In this document: positions 16,658 to 25,815 of the stretch, piece by piece
How positions within the stretch are numbered: position 1 is the first letter of the stretch
Layout: each line of letters begins with the position of its first letter
DNA from: JACCWM01 sp040393065
GTDB lineage: Bacteria > Myxococcota_A > Bradymonadia > Bradymonadales > Bradymonadaceae
Direction of reading: 5' to 3'
Assembly: GCA_040393065.1 (NCBI GenBank)
Contig: JBEBUW010000009.1
Span: 8,283 to 72,282 of the forward strand
Length of the DNA stretch: 64,000 bases
Notes under the pieces: model-generated
The model's database searches: none
Told to the model about the DNA's origin: nothing
What the model saw: the letters and a program-made list of their open reading frames with translations, nothing else
Translations under genes and position numbers: made by a program

Positions 16658-18841
16658 TCAGGCCATCCAGTTTTTGAGTGTGAAGGATGCATCGGGAACG
16701 ATTAGTTCGAGCAGGCCGGTGGCCGGATGCCGCTCCAGTTCCAGAGACTGATTTAGAACCAGAAAATACAGTGAAATTTTGTCATGGGGAGAAAGTTTGA
16801 GCGTGGCGAGTGGGATGGAAAACTCCAGGAAATCCGCAAACGCGGCGTGGGTAAGTGCTGTGGTGTTTCCGTCGGATTCTATTGTTCCGCGTCCGCCGTG
16901 GGCCGGCGAGATTTCGACGTTGTGCGTAGAATTTGGCGTGGTTATCGGAACGCGAATGATGCGGTTTTCGAGTGCATCTGCATGAAAATCCGGGCCGGGT
17001 TCGATGCGGACGGAGAGGTTTTCTAGATCGAAGCCGATGTAAATCGCATCGATAAAACGTGTGTTTTCGAACATCGCACCGTGAGCGCCGGTGTTTCGAT
17101 AGAGGCCGGCGCCCTTCCATTCGTAAAAGGAAGAGTTTTTTCCGTCGATTTGAGGAGAAATGAGATCCAGGGGCGGTGAAAACGAAACTTCAGAACGTTC
17201 TTTACTATGGATCGGGTGCTGCACCTCAAGCGGAACCTGCTCGCCGATTCTGGTATAAATCTCCGCGAGTTGGCTGCGAAAGAGCAGGTCGAATGCGTCG
17301 TCCTGTTCCGATGAAAAATCGTCGCCGTACCACCAGAACCAGTCGCTTCCTTCGGCAATGTAGAGGGCTTGCCAGGCAAGTTTAAGAGCGTCGGGATCGA
17401 GTTGGGAGCTGGAGTCGGAATGGGAAATTTCTTGTAAGCGTTGGCGCGCGTGGCCGAGTAATTCCCAGGCGCGGTTGGTTTCGGGGTGACCAATCCAGAT
17501 CTGATAATTGCCGAGAATCCAGGAGCCTGAATGCAGGTGTTCGAGGGTGCCGATGGAAGGCTGTTCGGCCAGGTATTGAGACGGCGTGATGGTGCGGATT
17601 GTCGGGGATTCGCTCAATCGCTCGTAGAGCAGGGTGAGAAATTCGCGGCCGTCGTTGGGGTAGTGTTCCCAGGGGTTTTCGCCGTCGAGGATAATATTTA
17701 CTAGCGGTGGCGTAGGTTGGCCGGCAGCGTTATCGGGAACGGCCTGGATGCGGGCGAACAGGTCGTTGACGGCGTCTTGTGGCGTATTTTTACTGTAAAC
17801 GAAGCCGAGCTGGTCGCTTAAGCCATGATCGCGGAAAAATATCGCGGGTTGTTCGTGAGATCGAAGGCGCCAGGCGCGATACAGATCATTGTCGCGTGAC
17901 CATGCCGGGCCGCGTGATCGGGCGAGTACGTCTTCGTCGGTGGCTATCCAGCGGATTCCGTGGGCAGCGAATATGTCGACGGCTTCGGGCGAAACACTGC
18001 CTTCGGCGGGCCACATCCCCTGGATTTTGATGCCGAGCAGGCTCTGGCCGGCCTGTAAAGCGGCTGAGACATGGTAGTTTGCGTCATCGGGTTCTGAGAA
18101 GCGTGGAGGCCGTGGGCGCTCCGGTGTGGCTCGCTGTGCGGCTTCGGTGTCGAGAACGAGTGGCAAAATCGGGTGAAACATCGGTGTCAGGCTGATCTCG
18201 ATCTGTCCGCTTTCGTGGAGTTTGCGATACATGGGGAGGAGTTTTTCCATGATCTGGATCTGGAGATCGAGCACAGTTTTTTTGTCTTCCTCCTGGAAGG
18301 AATGGCCTCGCGCGATGAGTGCTTGCAGTTGAGGAAATTCTTCGCGCGCGGCAAAGCCAAACCAGGCGAGGTTGAATAGGAGCTGAAGGTCGAGCCAGTC
18401 CTGGGTGTTGAAAGTGCTGAGATCGGTGGCTTCAGGGTGGTGACCGCGGCGTTCGAGGAGTTCCCAGTAGCGTGGCAGCGGTCGGATGCAGGTTTCCCAG
18501 TTGGTGCTGAAAAAATCGGCGAGTAGCTGGCTTTTATCGATGGTGGTGAGTTCGTTGGCGGGTTTGAGGGTGAGATCCCACCAGAGGTCACGCTTTTCGA
18601 GATGCACGTACTCGTGGATTTGGAGAAGCAGGCAGCCTGAGAAGTTGATGGTGCAGTGGATCTGGGAAAATTTCTCAAGCATGCGCGCCATGTCGTAGTA
18701 GGCTTTGGCGGCGTGCAGGCGTACCCAGGGCATGGTGCTGCGCGACTGGTCAGGCGTGCTGTAATAGGGCTGGTGCAAATGCCACAGAAAATGGACGAGT
18801 CGCGGATTTGCTGGTGCACTGGCGGAGTGGTCGGGGGTCAT
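16658..18841 (-). CDS. Glycoside hydrolase family 57 alpha-glucan enzyme
   Basis: 727 aa. GH57 conserved regions are clear: HLHQPYY (21-27), the mid-barrel MFHPILPL (221-228), GMWPAEGSVS with the predicted nucleophile Glu280, and LDGENPWEHY with the acid/base Asp386, then EGSDWFWWYGDD. The C-terminal 190 residues form a beta-rich accessory domain. There is no signal peptide, so it is probably an intracellular enzyme acting on glycogen or maltodextrin (amylase, pullulanase or 4-alpha-glucanotransferase type; the specificity is not decided). It starts 36 nt downstream of glgC on the same strand, which supports glycogen metabolism. Confidence 0.92.
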   Translation of the reverse strand: MTPDHSASAPANPRLVHFLWHLHQPYYSTPDQSRSTMPWVRLHAAKAYYDMARMLEKFSQIHCTINFSGCLLLQIHEYVHLEKRDLWWDLTLKPANELTTIDKSQLLADFFSTNWETCIRPLPRYWELLERRGHHPEATDLSTFNTQDWLDLQLLFNLAWFGFAAREEFPQLQALIARGHSFQEEDKKTVLDLQIQIMEKLLPMYRKLHESGQIEISLTPMFHPILPLVLDTEAAQRATPERPRPPRFSEPDDANYHVSAALQAGQSLLGIKIQGMWPAEGSVSPEAVDIFAAHGIRWIATDEDVLARSRGPAWSRDNDLYRAWRLRSHEQPAIFFRDHGLSDQLGFVYSKNTPQDAVNDLFARIQAVPDNAAGQPTPPLVNIILDGENPWEHYPNDGREFLTLLYERLSESPTIRTITPSQYLAEQPSIGTLEHLHSGSWILGNYQIWIGHPETNRAWELLGHARQRLQEISHSDSSSQLDPDALKLAWQALYIAEGSDWFWWYGDDFSSEQDDAFDLLFRSQLAEIYTRIGEQVPLEVQHPIHSKERSEVSFSPPLDLISPQIDGKNSSFYEWKGAGLYRNTGAHGAMFENTRFIDAIYIGFDLENLSVRIEPGPDFHADALENRIIRVPITTPNSTHNVEISPAHGGRGTIESDGNTTALTHAAFADFLEFSIPLATLKLSPHDKISLYFLVLNQSLELERHPATGLLELIVPDASFTLKNWMA

Positions 18842-18877
18842 AGCTGACTTTGGATAAGTGGGAGATAAAGAGGTGTG

Positions 18878-20107
18878 TTAGAGCTCCATGCCTTTGGGAA
18901 TCACGACGACGCCATTTTCGGAGACGGTAAAACGTTCGCGATCCGCTTCCAGGTCGTAGCCGATGACGGTGTGCGCCGGGATGGTGATGTCTTTGTCGAT
19001 GATGGCTTTGCGGATTTTGACGTTTCGCCCGATGTTGACGCGCTCAAAGATGATGGAATCTTCGATCTGGGAAAATGAGTTGACGCGGACTTTGGGAAAA
19101 AGCACGGAGTTGCGGATCATACCGCCGGAAACAATGACGCCCTCGGCGACGATCGAGTTGATGGCTGTGCCAACGCGGTTGTTGTCGGGATCGTCATGAA
19201 CAAATTTTGCGGGCGGAAAATGTTTGTAGTGGGTGCGAATTGGCCAGCGACGATTGTAGAGATTGAATTCAGGTTCGACGCTCACCAGATCCATGGACGC
19301 GGACCAGTAGGAGTCAATGCTTCCGACATCGCGCCAGTAGCTTTGCTCGCGGGCTGGTTGGCCCGGGATGACATTCTGGGAGAAGTCATAGGCCTGCACT
19401 TTGGAGCCGTAGCGAACCATATGGGTGAGGATGTCTTTGCCGAAATCGTGGGCGCTGTCGGGATTGTGCGCATCACGGACGATTTCTTCGGCAAGAACCT
19501 GGGTTTTGAAGATGTAATTTCCCATGCTGACCAGGCATTTATCGGGCTGGCCGGGGATGGCGCGTGGTTTTTCGGGTTTTTCTTGGAAATCGACAATGCG
19601 CCAGTTTTCGTCGACTTCGATGATTCCGAACTGGCTGCCCTGTTCGATGGGGACAGGGATGGCGGCAACGGTGACGTCGGCGTTTTCTTCGATATGGACA
19701 GCCATCATCTGGCGAACGTCCATTTTGTAGATGTTGTCGCCGCCGAAGACGCAGACATGGTTGGGTTCTTCGTCGTATAAAAGATTGAGATTTTGATAAA
19801 TTGCGTCGGCGCTGCCTTTGTACCACTGCGGTCCGCGGCGCTGCTGGGCGGGCACGGCCTCAACATACTGGTCGACGAACTGAGCCAGGTGCCAGCCGCG
19901 GCTGATATGGTTGTTGAGGGAGTCGCTTTTGTACTGGGGGAGAACTTTTATTTTATTAAATACCCAGTTTAAAAAGTTAGAAAGAACAAAGTAGATGATG
20001 CGATAAAGGGCACCAAAAAGTAAGGCACGTTTTGCGCGGTCGCGTGTCAGAGGTCGAAGGCGTTTTCCTTCTCCGCCGGCAAGTACCATGACCAGAACGT
20101 CGTTCAT
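18878..20107 (-). CDS. glgC: Glucose-1-phosphate adenylyltransferase-like protein
   Basis: 409-aa ADP-glucose pyrophosphorylase relative: N-terminal nucleotidyltransferase (LAGGEGKRLRPLTRDRAK) and C-terminal left-handed beta-helix. GGDNIYKMD, FQEKP, KGSADAIYQN and YWRDVGS are well kept. However, the normally near-invariant P(F)GGKYRIIDFxLSNxxNSG segment reads LFGALYRIIYFVLSNFLNWV, so the Lys that contacts activator, the Asp and the Ser-Gly are lost within a short AT-rich patch (about 19945-20035). The enzyme may be altered, regulatory only, or affected by sequence error. ATG 20107 is chosen, because AGGGAGGAG precedes it at ideal distance (a longer frame opens at 20128). The GH57 gene follows. 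Confidence 0.85.
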   Translation of the reverse strand: MNDVLVMVLAGGEGKRLRPLTRDRAKRALLFGALYRIIYFVLSNFLNWVFNKIKVLPQYKSDSLNNHISRGWHLAQFVDQYVEAVPAQQRRGPQWYKGSADAIYQNLNLLYDEEPNHVCVFGGDNIYKMDVRQMMAVHIEENADVTVAAIPVPIEQGSQFGIIEVDENWRIVDFQEKPEKPRAIPGQPDKCLVSMGNYIFKTQVLAEEIVRDAHNPDSAHDFGKDILTHMVRYGSKVQAYDFSQNVIPGQPAREQSYWRDVGSIDSYWSASMDLVSVEPEFNLYNRRWPIRTHYKHFPPAKFVHDDPDNNRVGTAINSIVAEGVIVSGGMIRNSVLFPKVRVNSFSQIEDSIIFERVNIGRNVKIRKAIIDKDITIPAHTVIGYDLEADRERFTVSENGVVVIPKGMEL

Positions 20108-20256
20108 TACTCCTCCCTGATGAAACACTCATAAAGATAACTGCGGTTATTTTTTATGATGCAGTTGATGCCGGGCTAATCCGGCCAACGTATCGTGAAA
20201 GCGCGTCGGGCCAGGTTAAGCACGTTGTTGCAAAGTGCCAGGTGTTTCTTGAGAAA

Positions 20257-21765
20257 TTAAGCGTCCGGCCCGATCAGAAAGTAAAGGGTGGCGGCCAAGA
20301 TCATGAGCACAGCGATGGTCGTAATCAGTGTCGAGGTGGACATCGGTGTACGTTGTTTCTCTGGCTTGTCGTCCACCAGCGCTTGCGCTTGCGCAGGGGG
20401 TGAGTCTGGTTGCCTGTGCGCTTGGTGCGGCGGCGTGGGAATGGCTGGCGGCTCCGGTCTGGATTGTGTGGGCAGGGGCGGCGCAGGCTTTTCCGGCTTG
20501 TTGACGGCCGGCAACTTTGCGGGCGTCGGGGTCGCGCGAAGAAGCTCGTCGAGGTCGGCCTCTTGCCAGCCTTTATTTTGTACTGTCGACGCATCGTCGA
20601 ATTGCGGTGCATTGCCGGGCAAGTACGGATTGTCGGATGGATTGGCAAATCCCAGTCCGGACCACATGCGGGGATCTTCGAAATTTCCGCTGGCATCGAC
20701 GACTTCGCCGCTGCCTTCGTCTGGCATCGAGTCGTAGTGTTCGGCCAGATAGGTATCGAGATCTCCGATTTGTTCGAGCGTAACAATCTGGTTGAGTTCT
20801 CTTTGAACAGCGTCGTCCACGGCGACTTCGTGTTCGGTGCGCTGACGAATGCCGCGTTTTTCGAGGTATCCTGTGACGTGGGGAGCCAGGTCATAATTGG
20901 TAACGACGCGGCCATAACGGAACAGAAACTGTGCCAGCGCCATGCCAAAACTTTGCGCGGTCTGGAAGCGTTTGTCGATGTCGCGCTCAAGCGCGCGGGC
21001 AAGCAACTGATCGAGTTCTGGCGGCACGTCCTTGCGGTACAGCGACGCGGGCTGCGTGCGCGCTGCACGCACTTGTTCGAGCGTCTGGTAGTCGGTCTCG
21101 CCCAGAAACAATCGGCGGCCGGTAAGCATCTCCCAGAGCAAAATACCGACGGCAAAGATGTCGGTTCGTAAATCAACGTCTTCGCCGTGAGCGGCTTCGG
21201 GGGAAAGGTAGCCGAATTTTCCTTTGACGACGCCCGGGTCGGTAATCTCCACCTGGCTTTTGGCCTTGGCCAGTCCAAAGTCCGTGAGTTTTACTTCGCC
21301 GCTGCGCGAAATCAAAACGTTGGGGGGACTGACGTCGCGGTGTACGATATCGAGGCGGCGTCCGTTTTGATCGAGTTTATCATGCGCATGGGTCAGACCT
21401 TTGCAGACCTCGATGGCGATGAAAACAGCTTGCTCAATCGGGAGAGCCTTCCCCTGCTGGTTGAGATGTTCAATGACGTTTTTCAGGTTGGTTCCGTCTA
21501 CGTACTCCATGACGATGAAATACGTGCCGTCGGCAATCCCCAGGTCAAAAACGTGGACCGTATTGGTGTGGTTGAGATGAAGGCTGACCTTGGCTTCGTC
21601 TAGAAACATGCGCACAAAACGCTGATTCTGCGTGAGACTCGGCAAAATGCGTTTGATCGCGACAAGTTTTTGAAATCCCTGAAGGCTGGTGGAATTCGCC
21701 TTAAAGACTTCGGCCATGCCGCCGGCGTCAATGCGCTCGATCACCTGATATCGTGGTTGGGCCAT
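20257..21765 (-). CDS. Membrane-anchored Ser/Thr protein kinase
   Basis: 502 aa. Kinase domain (about 5-275): glycine loop RIDAGGMAEVFKA, Lys38 in VAIKR, HRDVSPPN with Asp144, DFG at 162-164, GYLSPE. The HRDVSPPN form is typical of myxobacterial-type kinases. A spacer rich in Asp, Pro and Gln (about 370-475) leads to one C-terminal transmembrane helix (TLITTIAVLMILAATLYFLI) with almost nothing beyond it, so the kinase faces the cytoplasm and no extracellular sensor is present. ATG 21765 gives the normal kinase N-terminus; an upstream frame to 21870 looks non-coding. It is divergent from ablB, with a good TATAGT -10 element at 21814-21819 but no clear -35. Confidence 0.92.
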   Translation of the reverse strand: MAQPRYQVIERIDAGGMAEVFKANSTSLQGFQKLVAIKRILPSLTQNQRFVRMFLDEAKVSLHLNHTNTVHVFDLGIADGTYFIVMEYVDGTNLKNVIEHLNQQGKALPIEQAVFIAIEVCKGLTHAHDKLDQNGRRLDIVHRDVSPPNVLISRSGEVKLTDFGLAKAKSQVEITDPGVVKGKFGYLSPEAAHGEDVDLRTDIFAVGILLWEMLTGRRLFLGETDYQTLEQVRAARTQPASLYRKDVPPELDQLLARALERDIDKRFQTAQSFGMALAQFLFRYGRVVTNYDLAPHVTGYLEKRGIRQRTEHEVAVDDAVQRELNQIVTLEQIGDLDTYLAEHYDSMPDEGSGEVVDASGNFEDPRMWSGLGFANPSDNPYLPGNAPQFDDASTVQNKGWQEADLDELLRATPTPAKLPAVNKPEKPAPPLPTQSRPEPPAIPTPPHQAHRQPDSPPAQAQALVDDKPEKQRTPMSTSTLITTIAVLMILAATLYFLIGPDA

Positions 21766-22085
21766 ACGTTGTCTGTCCTGTTTCGGCAAGAAAGGGAGAG
21801 CCTCATGCGCGCTACTATAGCCCAATGCGGGCAGAAGTCCCAAGTGCAAACAGCGCACGGGAAGTAGCAATTTGTAATCAGTCGTCAGTCGATGAGGAAA
21901 AGCAAGTTTTTAGGCGCGAATCAGGTGGATTGTACGGCCCGAAAAATTTTTTGGGAGAGTGGGTGGTCGATGAGGGCGAGTTATGTTAACCTGCGACTGA
22001 ACGCAAAGGCAGCTTTTGCGAAAGCCTGATGAATAAGCATCGACTTTTTGCGGCTGCAATTACGTAAGCAAAAACCAAACAGGCT
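21766..22085. other. 320-nt divergent intergenic region
   Basis: Separates the minus-strand kinase gene from ablB. Apart from the possible kinase -10 element (TATAGT on the minus strand, 21819-21814), no RNA gene, repeat or terminator was recognised. Confidence 0.5.
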
Positions 22086-23141
22086 ATGCTAAATACTGAT
22101 GAAATGAGCGCGGCGAACAATCTTTCCGCTGCGGAGAAAGCAGAATTCGCACCAACAGAAGTCGAGAACAAGCAAGGAGAGGAGGAGGACACACATGCGG
22201 GGGAGTTATGGCGCACGGAGCCAAGTAAGCGGCGTCGGATGGGGCTTGCGCAACTCACGCTGGATAAAGGGGTGAAGACCGAGGTGATTGGTCATCTCTA
22301 TGGTCTGGATTTTGATATCGAGGCCGATGGGTATCGGGTTCGAGTTTTTTTCGACCATTATAATTTTCGTCTGAAAATCCTCGATTATGAGGCAACGGAT
22401 TACCGTGCGATGATCAGGCGGATTCACTGGCTGGCGTCGGAAAATTCATTTGAAAAGATATTCTGGAAGGCAAGCGAGGCGGATTGGCGTCGGTTTCTGA
22501 GTTTTGGATATCGGCTGGAAGGCATCATGAAGTATTACTTCAATGGAGAGGATGCCTTTGTGATGTCGCGTTTTTGTACGGCGGAGCGCATTCAGAGCGA
22601 TGATTTGATTGCGGAATGCGAGCTGATCGAGGAGCTGATGATGCGGCCGCGTGCGTATGAGCCGCCGCCGCTTCCGGCGGGTTATCAGATGATGATCGCC
22701 AGGCCCGAGCATATTACACAGCTGGTGACATTGTACCGCGGGATTTTCCAGACCTATCCCAGTCCGCTGACGCATCCGGATTATATTTATCAGACGATGG
22801 CGCGGCATGTTTTGTATCGCGTGGTTCTTGATGCCAAGGGCCAGGTGGTGAGTTCTGCCAGTGCCGATATCGATGTGAAAAATCGTAACGCGGAGCTGAC
22901 CGATTGTGCGACGGCTCCGCAGGCGCGTGGGCAGGGGTTGATGTTTCATCTGCTGCGCGCACTTGAAGACGATTTGCGGGAGCGTGAGATCACCACGAGT
23001 TATACGCTCGCCCGCGGGACATCGTTTGGCATGAATCTGGTGTTTTACCGTCTCGGGCATGAGTTTTGCGGTCGTTTGATCAAGAACTGCGATATTCATG
23101 GTCAATTTGAAGATATGAATATCTGGTCCAAGCTGCTTTAG
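22086..23141 (+). CDS. ablB: Beta-lysine N6-acetyltransferase
   Basis: 351 aa. Resembles AblB, which makes N-epsilon-acetyl-beta-lysine, a compatible solute, from beta-lysine and acetyl-CoA. The N-terminal half has DHYNFRLKILDYEA and the YYFNGEDAFVMSRF element. The GNAT half has YRGIFQTYPSPLTHPDY, ATAPQARGQGLMFHLLRALE (acetyl-CoA loop) and YTLARGTSFGMNLVFYRLG, ending FEDMNIW as in archaeal AblB. The lysine 2,3-aminomutase gene ablA, usually adjacent, is not in the window. An acidic N-terminal extension of about 50 residues makes the start uncertain: ATG 22086, ATG 22104 and ATG 22239 are all in frame. The neighbour downstream is tmm, another osmolyte gene. Confidence 0.88.
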   Translation: MLNTDEMSAANNLSAAEKAEFAPTEVENKQGEEEDTHAGELWRTEPSKRRRMGLAQLTLDKGVKTEVIGHLYGLDFDIEADGYRVRVFFDHYNFRLKILDYEATDYRAMIRRIHWLASENSFEKIFWKASEADWRRFLSFGYRLEGIMKYYFNGEDAFVMSRFCTAERIQSDDLIAECELIEELMMRPRAYEPPPLPAGYQMMIARPEHITQLVTLYRGIFQTYPSPLTHPDYIYQTMARHVLYRVVLDAKGQVVSSASADIDVKNRNAELTDCATAPQARGQGLMFHLLRALEDDLREREITTSYTLARGTSFGMNLVFYRLGHEFCGRLIKNCDIHGQFEDMNIWSKLL

Positions 23142-23471
23142 GGCGGGATCTTTGCGGCGGAGTTTCTTGCCTCTGCTACAGATATTCAGTGACCGCTGCG
23201 CTGTTGGGCGCGGCATTGTGTGAAAGGTTCGCTCTTTGAGCTGTGCGGGATTTTCGCATGCCGAGGGCGAGTTCGTTGCGAGCGTTTTGAACGCTGAGCT
23301 TTGGGGGGAAGAGGAGTTGGCCAGTCATCCAAGAGCCTTCGTGCGCCGGTGTCGGGGACATCGGCAGGTTCTTTGCGGCCAGTTTTTAGGATTGCAGCCC
23401 CTTACGTCGTTATTGTTTGGACGTTTTTTGGAGGGCTGCCTGTTTAACGTCATGAAGACAAAGGAAGTAAC
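23142..23471. other. 330-nt gap upstream of tmm
   Basis: No confident gene. A 79-codon frame from a TTG at 23236 ends in an ATGA overlap with tmm, but it has no ribosome site and no recognisable sequence. GCAGCCC (23394-23400) and a downstream GGGCTGC could pair across about 40 nt just before the tmm ribosome site; no regulatory class was recognised. Confidence 0.4.
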
Positions 23472-24866
23472 ATGAAAGTACGAGTTGGAATTATTGGAGC
23501 CGGTCCAAGTGGTCTTGCACAGTTGCGTGCGTTTCAGACGGCGAAGGACGCAGGCGTAGAAATTCCAGAGATCGTGTGTTTCGAGAAGCAGGAAAACTGG
23601 GGTGGATTGTGGAATTACACCTGGCGAACCGGGCTTGGGAAATACGGAGAGCCGGTGCATGGAAGTATGTATCGCTACCTGTGGTCGAATGGTCCCAAAG
23701 AATGTCTGGAGTTTGCGGATTATTCGTTTGACCGGCATTTTAAAAAGCCGATTTCGTCCTATCCTCCGCGTCCGGTGTTGTTCGATTATATCCAGGGACG
23801 GGTGGAGAAGGCGGATGTGCGCAAGTACATTCAGTTTCGGACAGCCGCGCGCTGGGTCGATTACGATGAGACAACGAAAAAGTTTCATCTGCATGTCGAT
23901 GACCTCGCCAATGACACAACACGTACCGAGGTGCTGGATTATTTGATCGTAGCGACCGGACATTTCTCGGTTCCGAATATGCCTTATTTTGAGGGCATCG
24001 AGGAATTTCCGGGCAGTGTCATTCATGCGCATGATTTTCGTGGCGCGGAGCCCTACGTGGGCAAGAAGCTATTGATTATCGGCAGCAGTTATTCGGCGGA
24101 AGACATCGGAGTGCAGTGTCACAAGCACGGTACGCCGCAGGTAACGTTGAGCTATCGCAGCAATCCCATTGGCGCCGATTGGCCGGAGGGCATGAAGGAA
24201 CTTCCGCTGGTCGAGCGTTTTGAGGGAAATCGCGCGTTCTTTAGCAACGGCGAAAGCGAAGAGTTTGACGATGTGATTTTGTGCACGGGATACCAGCACA
24301 AATTCCCGTTTTTACCGGATGCCATGCGCCTGAAAACGCAGAATCGAATGTATCCGGACGGCCTGTATAAAGGCGTCATTTATCAGGATCTTCCCCGGCT
24401 GATTTATCTGGGTATGCAAGATCAGTATTACACTTTCAACATGTTTGATGCCCAGGCCTGGTTTGCGCGTGACGTGATTCTGGGAAGAATACAACTTCCG
24501 GATCGCGAAGCGCGCCAGGAGAGCATTGATCGCTGGTTGGCGCTTGAGGCGAAGATCGAAGATCCGAATGACGATATTGATTTTCAGACTGCGTATGTGC
24601 GGGATCTGATTGAGCGTACGGATTATCCGGATTTTGATCTGGAGCGGGTCGCAGATATGTTCAAGCAGTGGCTTTTGGACAAAGAAGAAGACATCTTGCG
24701 GTATCGAGACAAAACGTATCGCTCGGTCATAACAGGCACGATGGCGACGGTTCATCATACCGCATGGATCGATGAACTGGATGACTCGCTGGAGCGTTAT
24801 CTTGCCGATCCGGCCGAGATTCAGGCCGAGGAACAGGCGGTTTCCGGGGATGAAATACCGGCCTGA
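23472..24866 (+). CDS. tmm: Trimethylamine monooxygenase (flavin-containing)
   Basis: 464-aa class B flavoprotein monooxygenase that oxidises trimethylamine to TMAO with NADPH and O2. FAD motif GAGPSG (9-14), the FMO signature FPGSVIHAHDF (179-189), NADPH motif GSSYSAED (204-211) and CTGYQHKFPF near residue 273. Tmm-specific stretches match the bacterial enzyme closely: NWGGLWNYTWRTG, MYRYLWSNGPKECLEFADY, MQDQYYTFNMFDAQAWFARD and the C-terminal YRSVITGTMATVHHT. The start at 23472 has AAAGGAAG just upstream. It follows ablB in the same direction after 330 nt and ends at a strong terminator. TMAO can serve as osmolyte or respiratory acceptor; the neighbour suggests osmolyte use. Confidence 0.93.
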   Translation: MKVRVGIIGAGPSGLAQLRAFQTAKDAGVEIPEIVCFEKQENWGGLWNYTWRTGLGKYGEPVHGSMYRYLWSNGPKECLEFADYSFDRHFKKPISSYPPRPVLFDYIQGRVEKADVRKYIQFRTAARWVDYDETTKKFHLHVDDLANDTTRTEVLDYLIVATGHFSVPNMPYFEGIEEFPGSVIHAHDFRGAEPYVGKKLLIIGSSYSAEDIGVQCHKHGTPQVTLSYRSNPIGADWPEGMKELPLVERFEGNRAFFSNGESEEFDDVILCTGYQHKFPFLPDAMRLKTQNRMYPDGLYKGVIYQDLPRLIYLGMQDQYYTFNMFDAQAWFARDVILGRIQLPDREARQESIDRWLALEAKIEDPNDDIDFQTAYVRDLIERTDYPDFDLERVADMFKQWLLDKEEDILRYRDKTYRSVITGTMATVHHTAWIDELDDSLERYLADPAEIQAEEQAVSGDEIPA

Positions 24867-24906
24867 GCCTTTGCTTAACAATCCTTGTATCGCGGCACTG
24901 TAAACG

Positions 24907-24956
24907 TCCCGCAGCGAGCACCGGTCAGTCGGACGGTGTGCGCTGCGGGATTTTTT
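24907..24956 (+). terminator. Intrinsic terminator after tmm
   Basis: TCCCGCAGCG (24907-24916) pairs with CGCTGCGGGA (24941-24950), extended by an inner ACCG/CGGT pairing, and is followed by six T (24951-24956). Confidence 0.9.
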
Positions 24957-25129
24957 GTATGGAAGTTGGTGATTTGTGGAAAATTATATCAGAACGGGAA
25001 AAACAGCCGGCGCGAATGTAAAATTTGCGTAAATTATTCCCGGGTGCGTAAGTTGTGCGATTTTCTTTCGGGCTCTGGCGCAGGCTTTGCGTTAGTTGTC
25101 TTGTAAACGCGTTTTTTGCGTGAGTTAGC

Positions 25130-25158
25130 TTGACTTAGCGGTGGTAATTATCTATACC
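25130..25158 (+). promoter_or_regulatory. Sigma-70-like promoter of the Roadblock-like gene
   Basis: TTGACT (25130-25135), exact 17-nt spacer, TATACC (25153-25158). Transcription from here would give a leader of about 250 nt before the ATG at 25414. Confidence 0.6.
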
Positions 25159-25192
25159 GGCATGCGAAAACAAACCAGGCAAAAAGACATAG

Positions 25193-25260
25193 GTAGTTAC
25201 AACAGGTAACCACGCAGGAGGGGCAATAAGAGAGCTTATTGTAACGAGAAGGCATCCTCC
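25193..25260 (+). other. Structured 5' leader upstream of the Roadblock-like gene
   Basis: Two hairpins in the transcribed leader. The first is GTAGTTAC (25193-25200) with GTAACCAC (25206-25213), one mismatch. The second has an outer stem GGAGG (25217-25221) with CCTCC (25256-25260) and an inner stem CAATAAG (25224-25230) with CTTATTG (25235-25241). The rest of the gap 24957-25413 is otherwise empty of genes. The hairpins do not match a riboswitch class I know. A TTCGAATTCCC string at 25314 recalls a tRNA T-loop, but flanking stems do not form. Confidence 0.45.
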
Positions 25261-25413
25261 GTCCCGCGGGCACGGGTTGCCGGATATTTTGTGTCGCTTG
25301 GGCGGGGGCGCGTTCGAATTCCCTGGTCTGGTTGTTCTCGGAGTAGCACCTGGTTGCTCAAAGATTTGGGCAATTTCACAGAGTTGATTTCAAAGTTATC
25401 AGGAGTAAAAAAG

Positions 25414-25815
25414 ATGTTAGATACCGCAATTCAAAACGCCGTCGCCTCGATTCCGGAATGTGTAGCCGGGGGATATGTAGATCTTTCGACGGGTATGTTG
25501 CTTGGCGTAAAAACGATTGATTCGCATCCTTCCGAAGTTCTGGACATGCTGGCTGCAGCTACGGCTGACCTGTTTCAGGGAACCAATATCGTAGCGATTG
25601 AGAAGATGTTTAAGAAAAGCCGCGGAATCAGTGATGATGGCCATCATTACTTCCAAGAGATGCTCATTTTCTCGGACAACCTTCTGCACGTTTTCCTGCG
25701 TTGCAGCAACTACACGGATCACGTGGTCTGCTTTGTGTGCCGCAAATCCGTGAACATTGGTATGGCACTTGCAAAAGCTCGTATGGCAATGCCGGCTCTG
25801 GAAAAATCTTTCTGA
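25414..25815 (+). CDS. Small Roadblock/LC7-like protein
   Basis: 133 aa. The pattern resembles the Roadblock/LC7 fold of MglB-like regulators: an N-terminal helix, GGYVDLSTGMLLGV beta-hairpin, a long central helix (SEVLDMLAAATADLF), a strand pair (FQEMLIFSDNLLHVFLRC) and a final DHVVCFVCRKSVNIGMALAKARMAMPAL strand-helix. Such proteins dimerise and regulate small GTPases or act as scaffolds. The assignment is by eye. The frame opens at TTG 25291, but AGGAG at 25401-25405 and normal composition point to ATG 25414. It is preceded by a good promoter and structured leader and followed after 160 nt by the redox-globin fusion gene. Confidence 0.72.
   Translation: MLDTAIQNAVASIPECVAGGYVDLSTGMLLGVKTIDSHPSEVLDMLAAATADLFQGTNIVAIEKMFKKSRGISDDGHHYFQEMLIFSDNLLHVFLRCSNYTDHVVCFVCRKSVNIGMALAKARMAMPALEKSF

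Noticed and set aside
25300..25330. tRNA-like T-loop string TTCGAATTCCC
   Set aside because: No 5-bp T-stem, acceptor stem or anticodon arm can be drawn around it.
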